Shown: positions 8,202 to 17,964 of the stretch, in pieces
Layout of the letters: each line of letters begins with the position of its first letter
Position numbering within the stretch: position 1 is the stretch's first letter
Origin: Ureibacillus galli
Lineage (GTDB): Bacteria; Bacillota; Bacilli; Bacillales_A; Planococcaceae
Reading direction: 5' to 3'
Assembly: GCF_014836845.1 (NCBI RefSeq)
Contig: NZ_JACSQA010000006.1
Coordinates: forward strand, 62,001-126,000
Length of the DNA: 64,000 nucleotides
Position numbers and translations under genes: made by a program
Notes under the pieces: generated by a model
Databases searched by the model: none
Told to the model about the DNA's origin: nothing
Seen by the model: only the letters and a program-made list of their open reading frames with translations

Positions 8202-8741
8202 ATGTTAGATATTATATTACTAATTATATTTGCTGCTAGTATACTCGTAGGATTAAAAAGAGGCTTCATCGTGCAAGCAATCCATCTTGCCAGCTTCTTT
8301 GTTGCACTGATTGTAGCTTATATTTACTACAAACCACTAGCGGAAAAGTTTGTACTATGGATACCTTATCCTGGTGTAACAGATGGTTCATCTATGGTAC
8401 TTGTTTTAGATTCTTTAAATGTTGATGAAACATTCTATCGAATTATCGCCTTTGCGATTATTTTCTTTGTAGTAAAAATTGCTTTACAAATTCTTGGCTC
8501 GATATTTGATTTTATTACATATTTACCAATATTAAATTCTGTAAACCGTATTCTTGGTGCTATCCTTTGCTTTATCGAGTTCTATTTCCTTTTGTTTATA
8601 TTAATGTATGTGTTAGCATTAATTCCAATGGGACCGATTCAAGACTTGATGGATGGCTCATTCATTGCCAACCTTATGCTCGAGCATACACCCATTTTTA
8701 CCGATATGGTGCGGGATTGGTGGTATATTTACAAAAAGTAG
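8202..8741 (+). CDS. cvpA: CvpA family membrane protein
   Basis: A 179-residue protein with four predicted membrane helices. It matches the CvpA/YshB family by the N-terminal pattern LDIILLIIFAASILVGLKRGFI and the glycine-rich loops that follow. In Escherichia coli CvpA affects colicin V production and envelope stress; in Bacillus the homologue is called yshB and its role is unknown. The gene follows zapA by 5 bp and precedes polX, the conserved Bacillus order. Confidence 0.9.
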   Translation: MLDIILLIIFAASILVGLKRGFIVQAIHLASFFVALIVAYIYYKPLAEKFVLWIPYPGVTDGSSMVLVLDSLNVDETFYRIIAFAIIFFVVKIALQILGSIFDFITYLPILNSVNRILGAILCFIEFYFLLFILMYVLALIPMGPIQDLMDGSFIANLMLEHTPIFTDMVRDWWYIYKK

Positions 8742-8780
8742 TTAAATTTGTTTTCGTCTGTCGTTTGACAATCGATTTAA

Positions 8781-8822
8781 AGGAAATGTCCCAAAGCGAC
8801 TTTTGGGGCATTTCCTTTTTCA
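8781..8822 (+). terminator. Terminator between cvpA and polX
   Basis: AAGGAAATGTCCCAAAG pairs with CTTTTGGGGCATTTCCTT and runs into T5. It sits inside the zapA-cvpA-polX-mutS2 order and would separate, or attenuate, polX-mutS2 transcription from zapA-cvpA. Confidence 0.8.
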
Positions 8823-8917
8823 GCGGATAGAAATGAATTAGTAAGCTATCCACATATGAAAGATATTACGCGATAATGTTTGACCGAAATTTCTTTCTTA
8901 AAGAGGAGGCAACATAT

Positions 8918-10627
8918 ATGAATAAAAAAATTGTTATTAAAACGTTAGAAAAAATTGCCCTTTTATTAGAATTACAAGGGGAAAATCCTTTTAAAGTATC
9001 TGCCTTTCGCAAAGCAGCCAATGCCCTAGAATTAGATGAGCGTAGTTTAAATGAAATTGAGGACATTACGGCTTTAAAAGGAATAGGGAAAGGAACGGCA
9101 ACGGTCATTTATGAATTGATGGAAACGGGTCAGTCTACTCAGCTGAAAGAGTTGGAAGAAGTCGTTCCAAAAGGATTAATCCCTCTACTAAAACTACCGG
9201 GTTTAGGCGGGAAGAAACTAGCAAAACTTTATAGTGAACTAGGTGTCGATAGTGCAGAAAGTTTGCGAGCTGCATGTGTTGCCCAACAAATTCGTCAGTT
9301 AGCCGGTTTTGGACCAAAATCAGAAGAGAAAATATTAAAGGAACTCGATCAATTAGGGGAGCGCAGTGAACGATTACCGATTTGGTATTTACAACAAATC
9401 GTCAATGAAATTAACAGGGTGTTACGTTCTATTTCTGTCATCCAAAAGTTTTCCGTAGCGGGAAGCTTCCGACGAGTAAGTGAAATGAGTAAGGATATCG
9501 ATTTTATCGTTGCCACAGAGGAACCTGAGCAAGTAAAAGATCAATTGCTTAAACAACTGACAATTAAAGAAGTAGTTGCAGCAGGTGAAACGAAGGTATC
9601 TATCGTATTGGACGCTGAAGATGTCGTAAATGTAGATTTTCGCCTCGTTACGATGAACGAATATGCGACTGCCCTTCATCACTTTACGGGTTCGAAAGAT
9701 CACAATGTCCGAATGCGTCAATTGGCTAAAGAACAAGGGAAGAAAATTAGTGAATATGGTGTTGAACAGCCCGATGGTACAATCATGACCTTCGATACAG
9801 AAGAAGATTTCTTCGCCCATTTCGGCTTACCATATATTCCTCCAACAGTTCGGGAATCAGGTAAAGAGTTGGAACGGTTAAAGGAACTTGGCGGACTAGT
9901 GACGCTTGAACAAATTGTATCGGATTTACACATGCATACCACTTGGTCTGATGGTGCCCATACGGTTAAGGAAATGGGACAAGCTTTATTTGAGCGAGGA
10001 TATACCCACGGTGTTATTACAGACCATTCCCAATATTTAAAAGTGGCCAATGGTTTGACGCCAGAACGTCTTCAAAAACAACGATTGGAAATTTATGATT
10101 TCAATGAAGCGAACCCAGATTTTCGTTTATTTGCTGGGACAGAGATGGACATTTTACCAAATGCTACATTAGATTTTGACGATGACGTATTAAAAGAATT
10201 AGATTTTGTTATCGCATCAATCCATTCGAGTTTTTCACAGCCCCAAGAAAAAATTATGGAGCGGCTATTTACAGCAATACAAAATCCATACGTCCATATG
10301 ATTGCCCATCCAACGGGACGAATTATTGGTCAGCGGGAAGGGTATAATCCGGATGTGCCGCAATTAATTCAGTGGGCTGCGGAGTATGGCAAAATTTTGG
10401 AATTAAATGCTAGCCCTTTTAGATTAGATTTATGTATTGAGCATTTAATGATGGCAATGGAATACAACGTACCGATTGCCATTAATACAGATGCCCATGC
10501 AATTGAACAATTAGATGTAATGGAAATTGGCGCAAAATATGCTCAAAAAGCTTGGTTGAAAAAAGAGTTAGTTGTCAATACGTGGTCTTTAGAACAATTT
10601 GAAACTTTTATTAGGAAAAACAAGTAA
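8918..10627 (+). CDS. polX: DNA polymerase/3'-5' exonuclease PolX
   Basis: A 569-residue family X polymerase used in base excision and gap repair. The ATG at 8918 is preferred over an in-frame ATG at 8876 because GAGGAGG precedes it and because family members begin KKIVIKTLEKIA. Order of domains: helix-hairpin-helix region (LKGIGKGTA, LKLPGLGGKK), polymerase palm with the metal ligands in SKDIDFIVA, and a C-terminal PHP phosphoesterase domain (DLHMHTTWSDG, ITDHS, IAHPTGR, NTDAH) that carries the exonuclease activity. All ligands appear intact. mutS2 follows 38 bp downstream. Confidence 0.95.
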   Translation: MNKKIVIKTLEKIALLLELQGENPFKVSAFRKAANALELDERSLNEIEDITALKGIGKGTATVIYELMETGQSTQLKELEEVVPKGLIPLLKLPGLGGKKLAKLYSELGVDSAESLRAACVAQQIRQLAGFGPKSEEKILKELDQLGERSERLPIWYLQQIVNEINRVLRSISVIQKFSVAGSFRRVSEMSKDIDFIVATEEPEQVKDQLLKQLTIKEVVAAGETKVSIVLDAEDVVNVDFRLVTMNEYATALHHFTGSKDHNVRMRQLAKEQGKKISEYGVEQPDGTIMTFDTEEDFFAHFGLPYIPPTVRESGKELERLKELGGLVTLEQIVSDLHMHTTWSDGAHTVKEMGQALFERGYTHGVITDHSQYLKVANGLTPERLQKQRLEIYDFNEANPDFRLFAGTEMDILPNATLDFDDDVLKELDFVIASIHSSFSQPQEKIMERLFTAIQNPYVHMIAHPTGRIIGQREGYNPDVPQLIQWAAEYGKILELNASPFRLDLCIEHLMMAMEYNVPIAINTDAHAIEQLDVMEIGAKYAQKAWLKKELVVNTWSLEQFETFIRKNK

Positions 10628-10665
10628 GTATATAGATATGTTACAAAAACAGGAGGTGTTCGGGA

Positions 10666-13032
10666 GTGATCGCAGAACGCGCATTGAAAACATTAGAATA
10701 TGATAAAGTACGGGAACAAGTGGCGAGCTTTTGTACTTCATCATTAGGAAAGAATGCTATAGAGCAACTAATTCCCGAAACTGATTTTGATAAAGTGGTA
10801 GAACTGTTAAATGAAATGGATGAAGGTCTATCCATTTTACGGGTAAAAGGAAACGTTCCAATGGGCGGTATTTTTGATGTACGTCCCCATGCGAAACGGG
10901 CGCAAATCGGCGGTATGTTAAGTCCAATGGAATTAATGGAAATCGCTAGTACGATTCGTGCAAGTCGCATACTACGGAACTTCATTGAAGATATTGAACA
11001 AGAAGAAACAATTACAATTCCCCATTTTATTGAAAGAAAAGAACAAATGCCGATTTTAACGGCTCTTCAACATGAAATTAATGATTGCATTGATGATAAC
11101 GGTGCCGTGTTAGATTCTGCTAGTACGACCCTTCGTTCCATACGTCAGTCATTACGGGCGGAAGAGGCAAGAGTAAGACAAAAATTAGAAAGTTTAACAC
11201 GGGGTTCCAATGCTACAAAAATGTTATCAGATGCTATTGTAACAATTCGAAATGACCGTTTCGTTATCCCTGTGAAACAAGAGTATCGTGGGCATTACGG
11301 TGGAATCGTCCATGACCAATCTTCGTCTGGTCAGACGTTATTTATTGAACCGGAATCGGTCGTACAGGCAAACAATGAAATTCAACGATTAAAAGTAAGG
11401 GAAAAGGCTGAAATTGAACGGATTTTATTGGAACTGTCTGCCAAAGTACAAGAAGTAAGCCATGATTTATTTATCCTTGTTCAAATTTTAGGAGATATCG
11501 ATGTTATATTAGCAAAAGGTAAATATGGCCAAGCGAATAAATGTACGAAACCAACTATGAATCAAGAAGGGTATATTCGATTAGTGCGGGCAAGACATCC
11601 GCTTATTTCAATTGAAGATGCCGTTCCAAATACGATTGAATTTGGTCGAGAAATTACAGCGATAGTTATTACCGGGCCGAATACAGGTGGGAAAACGGTT
11701 ACATTGAAAACGGTTGGTCTTTGTACGCTAATGGCGCAAGCCGGCTTACCCGTTCCTGCCTTAGATGGTTCAGAACTGGCCGTGTTTGATCAATTGTTTG
11801 CTGATATTGGTGATGAACAGTCGATCGAACAATCCCTTTCAACATTTTCATCCCACATGGTAAACATTGTGGATATTTTAGGGAAGTTTGATGATCGCTC
11901 CCTTGTACTATTTGATGAATTAGGAGCAGGAACGGATCCACAAGAAGGGGCTGCTCTTGCGATTTCCATTTTGGACGAAGTAGTAGGTTCTGGAGCTCGT
12001 GTAATGGCGACAACCCATTATCCAGAATTGAAAGCATACGGCTATAACCGAAAAGGAGTCGTCAACGCCAGTGTAGAATTTGATGTGGAAACTTTAAGTC
12101 CTACTTACCGATTACTTATTGGCGTACCAGGTCGTTCTAATGCTTTTGAAATTTCAAAACGTCTTGGCTTAAAAGAATCGATAATTCAACAAGCAAAATC
12201 CTTTACCGGTTCTGATCGCCATGAAGTGGAATCAATGATTGCTTCATTGGAACAAAGCAGACGTCAATCAGAACGGGAAGCTGAAGAGGCACATGCTTTA
12301 CTAGAAGAGGCTCAAAAGTTACGGGAAGAATTGGAAGAACGTTTAAGAACGTATGATGAGAAAAAAGAGACTTTAGAAAAGAAAGCAAAAGAAAAAGCAC
12401 GGAAAATTGTAGATGAAGCGAAGGAAGAGTCCGAAAAAATTATTGCTGAACTACGTGAAATGAGAGCTAATGCAAGTATGGTTGTGAAGGAACACGAACT
12501 AATTGAGGCGAAAAAGAAATTGGAAGATGTTGCTCCACAAGAAAATCCGGTATTGAAAAAGCAAGCTCAAATTCGAGAAAGGGCTCAAAATTTAAAAATT
12601 GGTGACGAAGTGAAAGTTTTAAGCTACGGTCAAAAAGGAACGATTATTGAAAAAGTATCAGATCGTGAATGGGTCGTTCAAATCGGTATTTTGAAGATGA
12701 AATTAGATGAATCGGATTTACAGTATTTGAAACCTGAAAAAGAAAAACAAACGGTCGTTATGACGAATGTGAAAAATCGTAATAGTCATGTGAAATTGGA
12801 ATTAGATCTGCGCGGCGAACGTTATGAGGAAGCGATTTTGAAAACTGAGAAATATATTGATGATGCCCTTTTAGCAAACTATCCAAGAGTATCGATTATT
12901 CATGGGAAAGGCACTGGTGCATTAAGACAAGGAATCCAAAATTACTTGAAGGGTCATAAGCGGGTAAAATCTTTCCGTTATGGTGAAGCAGGTGAAGGTG
13001 GATTCGGTGTTACGGTTGTTGAATTAAAATAG
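10666..13032 (+). CDS. mutS2: Endonuclease MutS2
   Basis: A 788-residue MutS-family protein without the mismatch-recognition domains. It limits recombination or rescues collided ribosomes depending on species. The ATPase has Walker A GPNTGGKT at about residue 337, Walker B LVLFDELGAGTDPQEG and the ATTHY switch; a long coiled coil rich in Glu/Lys/Arg follows, and the C-terminus is an Smr nuclease domain with LDLRGERYEEA and IIHGKGTGALR. The start is GTG at 10666 with AGGAGGT upstream. It is the last long gene of the polX unit. Confidence 0.95.
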   Translation: MIAERALKTLEYDKVREQVASFCTSSLGKNAIEQLIPETDFDKVVELLNEMDEGLSILRVKGNVPMGGIFDVRPHAKRAQIGGMLSPMELMEIASTIRASRILRNFIEDIEQEETITIPHFIERKEQMPILTALQHEINDCIDDNGAVLDSASTTLRSIRQSLRAEEARVRQKLESLTRGSNATKMLSDAIVTIRNDRFVIPVKQEYRGHYGGIVHDQSSSGQTLFIEPESVVQANNEIQRLKVREKAEIERILLELSAKVQEVSHDLFILVQILGDIDVILAKGKYGQANKCTKPTMNQEGYIRLVRARHPLISIEDAVPNTIEFGREITAIVITGPNTGGKTVTLKTVGLCTLMAQAGLPVPALDGSELAVFDQLFADIGDEQSIEQSLSTFSSHMVNIVDILGKFDDRSLVLFDELGAGTDPQEGAALAISILDEVVGSGARVMATTHYPELKAYGYNRKGVVNASVEFDVETLSPTYRLLIGVPGRSNAFEISKRLGLKESIIQQAKSFTGSDRHEVESMIASLEQSRRQSEREAEEAHALLEEAQKLREELEERLRTYDEKKETLEKKAKEKARKIVDEAKEESEKIIAELREMRANASMVVKEHELIEAKKKLEDVAPQENPVLKKQAQIRERAQNLKIGDEVKVLSYGQKGTIIEKVSDREWVVQIGILKMKLDESDLQYLKPEKEKQTVVMTNVKNRNSHVKLELDLRGERYEEAILKTEKYIDDALLANYPRVSIIHGKGTGALRQGIQNYLKGHKRVKSFRYGEAGEGGFGVTVVELK

Positions 13033-13104
13033 TATAGTGCAAATACATGCAGTGGGCATTGTTCATTGTATGTATTTGTGCAGAAGAAGAAGGGGTGACT
13101 CGAT

Positions 13105-13518
13105 TTGTTTGGTTCAGATTTTTGGCAACACCCTTTAGTAGAGACGGCAGGATACTTCAGTGTTGTTGGCCTTTGTTTAATCGTTTCCATGGTGTTATTC
13201 GAAATTATTACTAAGTATAAAAATTGGGAAGAAATCAAAAAGGGCAACATTGCAGTTGCATTAGCTACGGGTGGCAAAATATTAGGTGTATGTAATATTT
13301 TTAGATATTCCATCGAACGACACTCTACATTATTTGAAATGGTTGGATGGGGATTGTTCGGATTTGTTCTTTTAATTTTTGCGTATATTTTGTTTGAATT
13401 TTTAACACCTAGTTTTAAAGTAGATGATGAAATTGCCCGTGATAATCGTTCTGTAGGTTTTATTTCATTTACAATTTCGTTAGGGCTTTCCTATGTTATT
13501 GGGGCAAGTATTTGGTAG
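13105..13518 (+). CDS. yshE: DUF350 family membrane protein YshE
   Basis: A 137-residue protein with four membrane helices, beginning at TTG with AAGGGGTGA upstream. The motifs NWEEIKKGNIAVALATGGKI and DNRSVGFISFTISLGLSYVI match YshE of B. subtilis, which lies in the same place after mutS2. The molecular role is unknown. Confidence 0.88.
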   Translation: MFGSDFWQHPLVETAGYFSVVGLCLIVSMVLFEIITKYKNWEEIKKGNIAVALATGGKILGVCNIFRYSIERHSTLFEMVGWGLFGFVLLIFAYILFEFLTPSFKVDDEIARDNRSVGFISFTISLGLSYVIGASIW

Positions 13519-13528
13519 GAGCGAATCA

Positions 13529-13609
13529 ATGGAAAAATTAGCAAAAATATTAATCGTAGTCTGTATATTATTTGTCATTGTAGGTATTTATTATTTATTC
13601 ACTATATAG
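13529..13609 (+). CDS. Very small membrane protein (26 aa)
   Basis: An ATG directly after yshE (AGGAGCGA upstream, overlapping the yshE stop) opens MEKLAKILIVVCILFVIVGI followed by YYLFTI and a stop. It is a single hydrophobic helix with a charged N-terminus. The close spacing and the terminator just behind support it as a real coupled small gene, but no family can be named. Confidence 0.5.
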   Translation: MEKLAKILIVVCILFVIVGIYYLFTI

Positions 13610-13617
13610 CAATGGGG

Positions 13618-13654
13618 AAAGACTAGTAGAATGTTTTCTACTAGTCTTTTTTTA
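13618..13654 (+). terminator. Rho-independent terminator after yshE
   Basis: AAAGACTAGTAGAA pairs perfectly with TTCTACTAGTCTTT around TGTT and is followed by T7. Confidence 0.9.
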
Positions 13655-13794
13655 ATGAAAAAATACTATATTAAAAATATAAAGGGGCAATTTATGACAA
13701 CATTCTACAAATTTTTCCACTCTATTAAATTTGTTTTTAAGATAGAAAATAAACGCATTATCTAGCGAAAAAGTGAAAGTTTTGTAAAAATAGT

Positions 13795-13823
13795 TTGAAA
13801 GCGTCTTTCTTTTCTATTATAAT
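13795..13823 (+). promoter_or_regulatory. Sigma-A promoter of the lcfA operon
   Basis: TTGAAA (13795-13800) and TATAAT (13818-13823) are separated by 17 bp, 45 bp upstream of lcfA. No FadR-like palindrome is seen next to this promoter. Confidence 0.75.
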
Positions 13824-13867
13824 AATTGTAAGAAAATTTAAAACTTTGAAACGAAGGGGAGTTATGA

Positions 13868-15559
13868 ATGACTGAGAAGGTTTGGCTTTCCCAATACCCG
13901 AAAGAAATACCTCACAGCATGACTTACGAAAATATACCTGTTCAAAGCTTTTTAACGAATGCGTATGAGCATAGCCCTACTAAAGTAGCGATTCATTTTA
14001 TGGGGAGAGACGTTACGTATAAAGAACTATATGAATCGTCCTTAAAGTTTGCCAATTACTTACGTCGATTAGGGATAGAAAAAGGGGATCGAGTTGCTAT
14101 TATGCTTCCGAATTGTCCTCAATCTGTTATTGCCTATTATGGTACGTTATTTGCAGGAGGTATCGTTGTCCAAACAAATCCTCTCTATACTGAACGGGAG
14201 CTTCAATATCAATTGGCCGACTCAGGAGCAAAAGTCATTTTAGCAATGGATATTTTATATCCACGTATTACAAAGGTGTTAAAAGAAACTGAAATTGAAA
14301 ACGTTATCATTACGGCTATTAAAGATTATTTGCCATTTCCTAAAAATCTCGTCTACCCTTTCATTCAGAAAAAACAATATGGCTTCCAAGTAAAAGTGGA
14401 GCATAAAGGACTGACCCATTTATTTACGGAAGTTTTACGCACGAGTGAGGCAACGCCGATCGAAATGGAATTTGATATCGAGGAGGATTTAGCCCTACTG
14501 CAATATACGGGTGGTACAACGGGAACGCCAAAAGGAGTTATGCTCACCCATAAAAATTTAATTGCCAATGCGAAAATGTGCGATGTTTGGATGTACCAAT
14601 GTAAGGCGGGAGAAGAAGTTATATTAGGTGTCCTGCCATTTTTCCACGTTTATGGTATGACGACAGTTCTACTACTATCGGTTTTAAAAGGAAACAAGAT
14701 GGTTTTATTACCAAAGTTTGATGTGGAGCAAACATTAAAAGCAATTGAAAAACAGAAGGCAACTTTATTCCCTGGTGCACCAACGATGTATATTGGAATT
14801 TTGAATTATCAAGATTTAGGAAAATATAATTTATCTTCTATAAAAGCTTGTTTAAGTGGTTCTGCACCATTACCAGCCGAAGTGCAAGAGAAATTTGAAA
14901 AGTTAACGGGTGGAAAGTTAGTTGAAGGCTACGGTTTAACCGAAACATCGCCAGTTACCCATGCAAACTTTATTTGGGATAAACGGGTAAAAGGTTCTAT
15001 TGGTGTTCCTTGGCCAGATACAGAGGCAGCTATTATCCGCTCATCGGATGGGGAATTACTACCTCCTGGGGAAGTCGGAGAAATAGCTATAAAAGGACCA
15101 CAAGTAATGAAAGGATATTGGAATCGTCAAGAAGATACGGCGATGAGTTTCGTAAATGGATGGTTTTTAACGGGAGATATAGGTTATATGGACAACGATG
15201 GCTATTTCTACGTCGTTGATCGGAAGAAAGATATTATTATCGCAGGTGGATTTAATATTTATCCTCGTGAAGTAGAAGAAGTACTATATGAACACGAAGC
15301 GATTCAAGAATGTGTTGTAGCAGGTATACCAGATGCGTATCGTGGAGAAACGGTGAAGGCTTATATTGTCTTACGAGAAGGGAAAAACGCCACAGAGGAA
15401 GAATTAAATAAATATTGTCGTGAACATTTGGCAGCCTTTAAAGTACCGAGACAATATGAATTCCGTAAAGAATTACCGAAAACGACAGTCGGAAAAATAT
15501 TAAGACGTTCATTAGTTGAAGAAGAAAAATTAAAAATGGCGGAATTACAAGCGAAATAA
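13868..15559 (+). CDS. lcfA: Long-chain fatty acid-CoA ligase
   Basis: A 563-residue AMP-forming enzyme that activates fatty acids to acyl-CoA, the entry to beta-oxidation. The ANL superfamily P-loop is YTGGTTGTPKGVMLTH, the second motif is EGYGLTETSPV, and the hinge region is TGDIGYMDNDGYFYVVDRKKD with the C-terminal lysine in TVGKILRR. Its place directly before a TetR-type fadR and fadB-etfB-etfA is the same as in B. subtilis. The ATG follows GAAGGGG. Confidence 0.95.
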   Translation: MTEKVWLSQYPKEIPHSMTYENIPVQSFLTNAYEHSPTKVAIHFMGRDVTYKELYESSLKFANYLRRLGIEKGDRVAIMLPNCPQSVIAYYGTLFAGGIVVQTNPLYTERELQYQLADSGAKVILAMDILYPRITKVLKETEIENVIITAIKDYLPFPKNLVYPFIQKKQYGFQVKVEHKGLTHLFTEVLRTSEATPIEMEFDIEEDLALLQYTGGTTGTPKGVMLTHKNLIANAKMCDVWMYQCKAGEEVILGVLPFFHVYGMTTVLLLSVLKGNKMVLLPKFDVEQTLKAIEKQKATLFPGAPTMYIGILNYQDLGKYNLSSIKACLSGSAPLPAEVQEKFEKLTGGKLVEGYGLTETSPVTHANFIWDKRVKGSIGVPWPDTEAAIIRSSDGELLPPGEVGEIAIKGPQVMKGYWNRQEDTAMSFVNGWFLTGDIGYMDNDGYFYVVDRKKDIIIAGGFNIYPREVEEVLYEHEAIQECVVAGIPDAYRGETVKAYIVLREGKNATEEELNKYCREHLAAFKVPRQYEFRKELPKTTVGKILRRSLVEEEKLKMAELQAK

Positions 15560-15606
15560 ATGAATAGGTTTTATTGACAGAAAGTTTTATAAATTATAAT
15601 ATAAAA

Positions 15607-15630
15607 ATATGAATGAATAGTCATTCATAT
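15607..15630. promoter_or_regulatory. FadR operator
   Basis: Two perfect 10-bp arms, ATATGAATGA and TCATTCATAT, flank ATAG. The core equals the B. subtilis FadR consensus TGAATGA-ATAN-TCATTCA. It lies 25 bp upstream of fadR, inside the lcfA-fadR gap, where the repressor would control itself and the downstream fadB-etfBA genes and be released by long-chain acyl-CoA. Confidence 0.9.
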
Positions 15631-15654
15631 TTTTGTATTTTGGTGGTGAACAAC

Positions 15655-16236
15655 ATGAAACGAGATAAACCCAAATATAAACAAATCATTGATGCTGCCG
15701 TTATTGCAATTGCTGAAAACGGCTATCATCAAGCCCAAGTTTCAAAAATTGCGAAGCAAGCAGGCGTTGCAGACGGAACAATCTATTTATACTTTAAAAA
15801 TAAGGAAGATATTTTGATATCTGTCTTTCGCGAAAAAATGGGTGTCTTCGTTGAGAATTTACGCGAGATTATTGATAATGGGGAATCTTCTTCAGAGAAA
15901 TTGTCTCAAATGATTGATAATCATTTTAACGTACTAGCAAATGATCGCCACCTAGCAACTGTTACGCAATTAGAGTTAAGGCAGTCAAACAAAGATCTCA
16001 GGTTGAAAATAAACTCGATATTAAAAGAGTATTTAAAACTGCTTGATGAGATTTTAGTGGAAGGAATGCTAAAAGGGGAGTTTAACTCGACAATGGATGT
16101 TCGAATTGCTCGCCAAATGGTATTTGGAACGATTGACGAAACGATTACAACGTGGGTGATGAATGAGTTCCGATACGATTTAATCGAAACAGCACCAAAA
16201 GTAAGACAGTTGCTGTTAAACGGATTAAAAGGTTAA
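15655..16236 (+). CDS. fadR: TetR-family fatty acid degradation repressor FadR
   Basis: A 193-residue repressor of beta-oxidation genes that lets go of DNA on binding long-chain acyl-CoA. The N-terminal helix-turn-helix is nearly identical in pattern to B. subtilis FadR (IIDAAV..IAENGYHQAQVSK, then GVADGTIYLYFKNKEDIL), and the C-terminal domain keeps VTQLELRQSN and FGTIDETITTWVM. The start at 15655 has GGTGGTG upstream; the in-frame ATG at 15613 lies inside the operator and is rejected. The operator directly in front implies autoregulation. Confidence 0.93.
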   Translation: MKRDKPKYKQIIDAAVIAIAENGYHQAQVSKIAKQAGVADGTIYLYFKNKEDILISVFREKMGVFVENLREIIDNGESSSEKLSQMIDNHFNVLANDRHLATVTQLELRQSNKDLRLKINSILKEYLKLLDEILVEGMLKGEFNSTMDVRIARQMVFGTIDETITTWVMNEFRYDLIETAPKVRQLLLNGLKG

Positions 16237-16317
16237 CGATGTTTCAGTAGGGGTAATTGCCAATAAAATCATAAGTAAAACGAACTGAAGCATATATGTT
16301 ACAAAGGGAGTGGGAGA

Positions 16318-17091
16318 ATGGAATTTCTAACTTGGAATGTTGAAGAAGGGGTAGCAATTGTTACAATTCAACGACCACCTGCTAATGCATTATCAAAGGG
16401 CTTAATTCATGAAGTCGATGAAATGTTAACCGCTGTTGAAAACGACGATACGATCCGTGTCATTGTTCTTCACGGTGATGGGCGTTTCTTCTCTGCTGGT
16501 GCAGACATTAAAGAATTTACCGAAGTATCTTCAGGTGAAGAATTTTCAAAGCTTGCTAGTAATGGACAACAAGTATTTGAACGATTAGAATCGTTCCCTA
16601 AACCTGTCATCGCCTCCATTCATGGTGCCGCGTTAGGTGGGGGATTAGAGCTTGCCATGGCCTGTCATATACGATATGTGGCGGAAGATGCAAAGCTTGG
16701 TTTACCAGAATTGCAGCTTGGTTTAATTCCAGGTTTTGCTGGAACACAGCGTCTACCACGTTATGTAGGGGTAGCAAAAGCAGCAGAAATGCTGTTTACA
16801 AGTGAGCCAATTTCCGGTGTTGAGGCAGTCCAATGGGGGTTAGCTACTAGAAGCTTCCCTGTCGATGACTTACTATCGAATACGATTGAGATTGCTAAAA
16901 AAATAGCTACGAAAAGTCCGATTGCCCTGAAGGCAACGATTGAAATGTTGCAATATAGCAAACATAAAGGCTTTTATGATGGTGTTCAAGCAGAGTCTGC
17001 AAGTTTTGGTTCCGTGTTTACTTCAGAAGATGCAAAAGAGGGTATACAAGCATTTATTGAAAAACGCAAACCAACTTTTTCAGGTAAGTAA
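16318..17091 (+). CDS. fadB: Enoyl-CoA hydratase
   Basis: A 257-residue crotonase-fold enzyme adding water to trans-2-enoyl-CoA in beta-oxidation. The oxyanion-hole motifs are SAGADIKEF and HGAALGGGLELAMACH, and the two catalytic glutamates would be in GGGLELA and LPELQLGLIPG. B. subtilis has the same gene (fadB/ysiB) between fadR and etfB. GGGAGTGGGAG precedes the ATG. Confidence 0.93.
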   Translation: MEFLTWNVEEGVAIVTIQRPPANALSKGLIHEVDEMLTAVENDDTIRVIVLHGDGRFFSAGADIKEFTEVSSGEEFSKLASNGQQVFERLESFPKPVIASIHGAALGGGLELAMACHIRYVAEDAKLGLPELQLGLIPGFAGTQRLPRYVGVAKAAEMLFTSEPISGVEAVQWGLATRSFPVDDLLSNTIEIAKKIATKSPIALKATIEMLQYSKHKGFYDGVQAESASFGSVFTSEDAKEGIQAFIEKRKPTFSGK

Positions 17092-17158
17092 TTTCTTTAA
17101 ATTATGAAACAACAGGTTGTGAAGGCAGCCTGATAATCGCATTTAGGAGGTTAGGGAA

Positions 17159-17932
17159 ATGAACATTTTTGTACTAGTAAAACGCACGTTTGACACTGAA
17201 GAGAAAATTGTCATTGCCAATGGGAAAATTCAAGATGATGGGGCAGAATATATCATCAATCCATATGATGAGTATGCTATCGAAGAGGCGATCCAATTGC
17301 GCGATGCAAATAGCGGTAAAGTTACCGTTGTGACAATCGGTGGCGAAGATGCTGAGAAGCAGCTTAGAACAGCTTTAGCAATGGGTGCCGATGAAGCAGT
17401 ACTCATCAATACAGAAGATGATTTAGATGAATTAGATCAATATTCTACTGCTGTTATTCTAGCAGAATATTTAAAAGATAAAGAGGTTGACTTAATTTTA
17501 GCTGGTAATGTCGCGATTGATGGAGGAACGGGTCAAGTCGGTCCGCGTGTTGCAGATTTACTAGGTATAAACTATGTAACAACAATTACTGATTTAGAGA
17601 TTGATGGGACAAATGTAAAAATTGTTCGTGATATCGAAGGTGATTCAGAAGTGATTGAAACTTCGTTACCGTTGTTAGTAACAGCTCAACAAGGGTTAAA
17701 TGAACCTCGTTATCCATCTTTACCGGGGATTATGAAGGCGAAGAAAAAACCGCTTGCAGAGTTGGAACTGGATGATTTAGACATTGATGAAGACGATGTA
17801 GAAGTAAAAGTAGAGACAGTAGATGTTTATTTACCGCCTCAAAAAGCAGCTGGTCGCGTTTTAGAAGGGGAGCTTGCTGATCAAGTAAAAGAGCTTGTGA
17901 ACTTACTTCATTCAGAAGCAAAAGTAGTCTAA
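17159..17932 (+). CDS. etfB: Electron transfer flavoprotein beta subunit
   Basis: A 257-residue subunit that binds AMP and, with EtfA, accepts electrons from acyl-CoA dehydrogenases and passes them toward the quinone pool. Typical features: NPYDEYAIEEAIQLRD near residue 38, LAGNVAIDGGTGQVGPRVADLLG at about 120 and the recognition loop LPLLVTAQQGLNEPRYPSLPGIM. The C-terminal arm is very acidic. AGGAGG precedes the ATG; etfA follows after 32 bp. Confidence 0.95.
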   Translation: MNIFVLVKRTFDTEEKIVIANGKIQDDGAEYIINPYDEYAIEEAIQLRDANSGKVTVVTIGGEDAEKQLRTALAMGADEAVLINTEDDLDELDQYSTAVILAEYLKDKEVDLILAGNVAIDGGTGQVGPRVADLLGINYVTTITDLEIDGTNVKIVRDIEGDSEVIETSLPLLVTAQQGLNEPRYPSLPGIMKAKKKPLAELELDDLDIDEDDVEVKVETVDVYLPPQKAAGRVLEGELADQVKELVNLLHSEAKVV

Positions 17933-17964
17933 AAATACAAAGACGGTATCGGAGGGATCATCAT

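Noticed and set aside
9422-10050. Minus-strand open frames inside polX
   Set aside because: They overlap a strongly conserved polymerase gene in full, lack ribosome binding sites and have no recognisable content.
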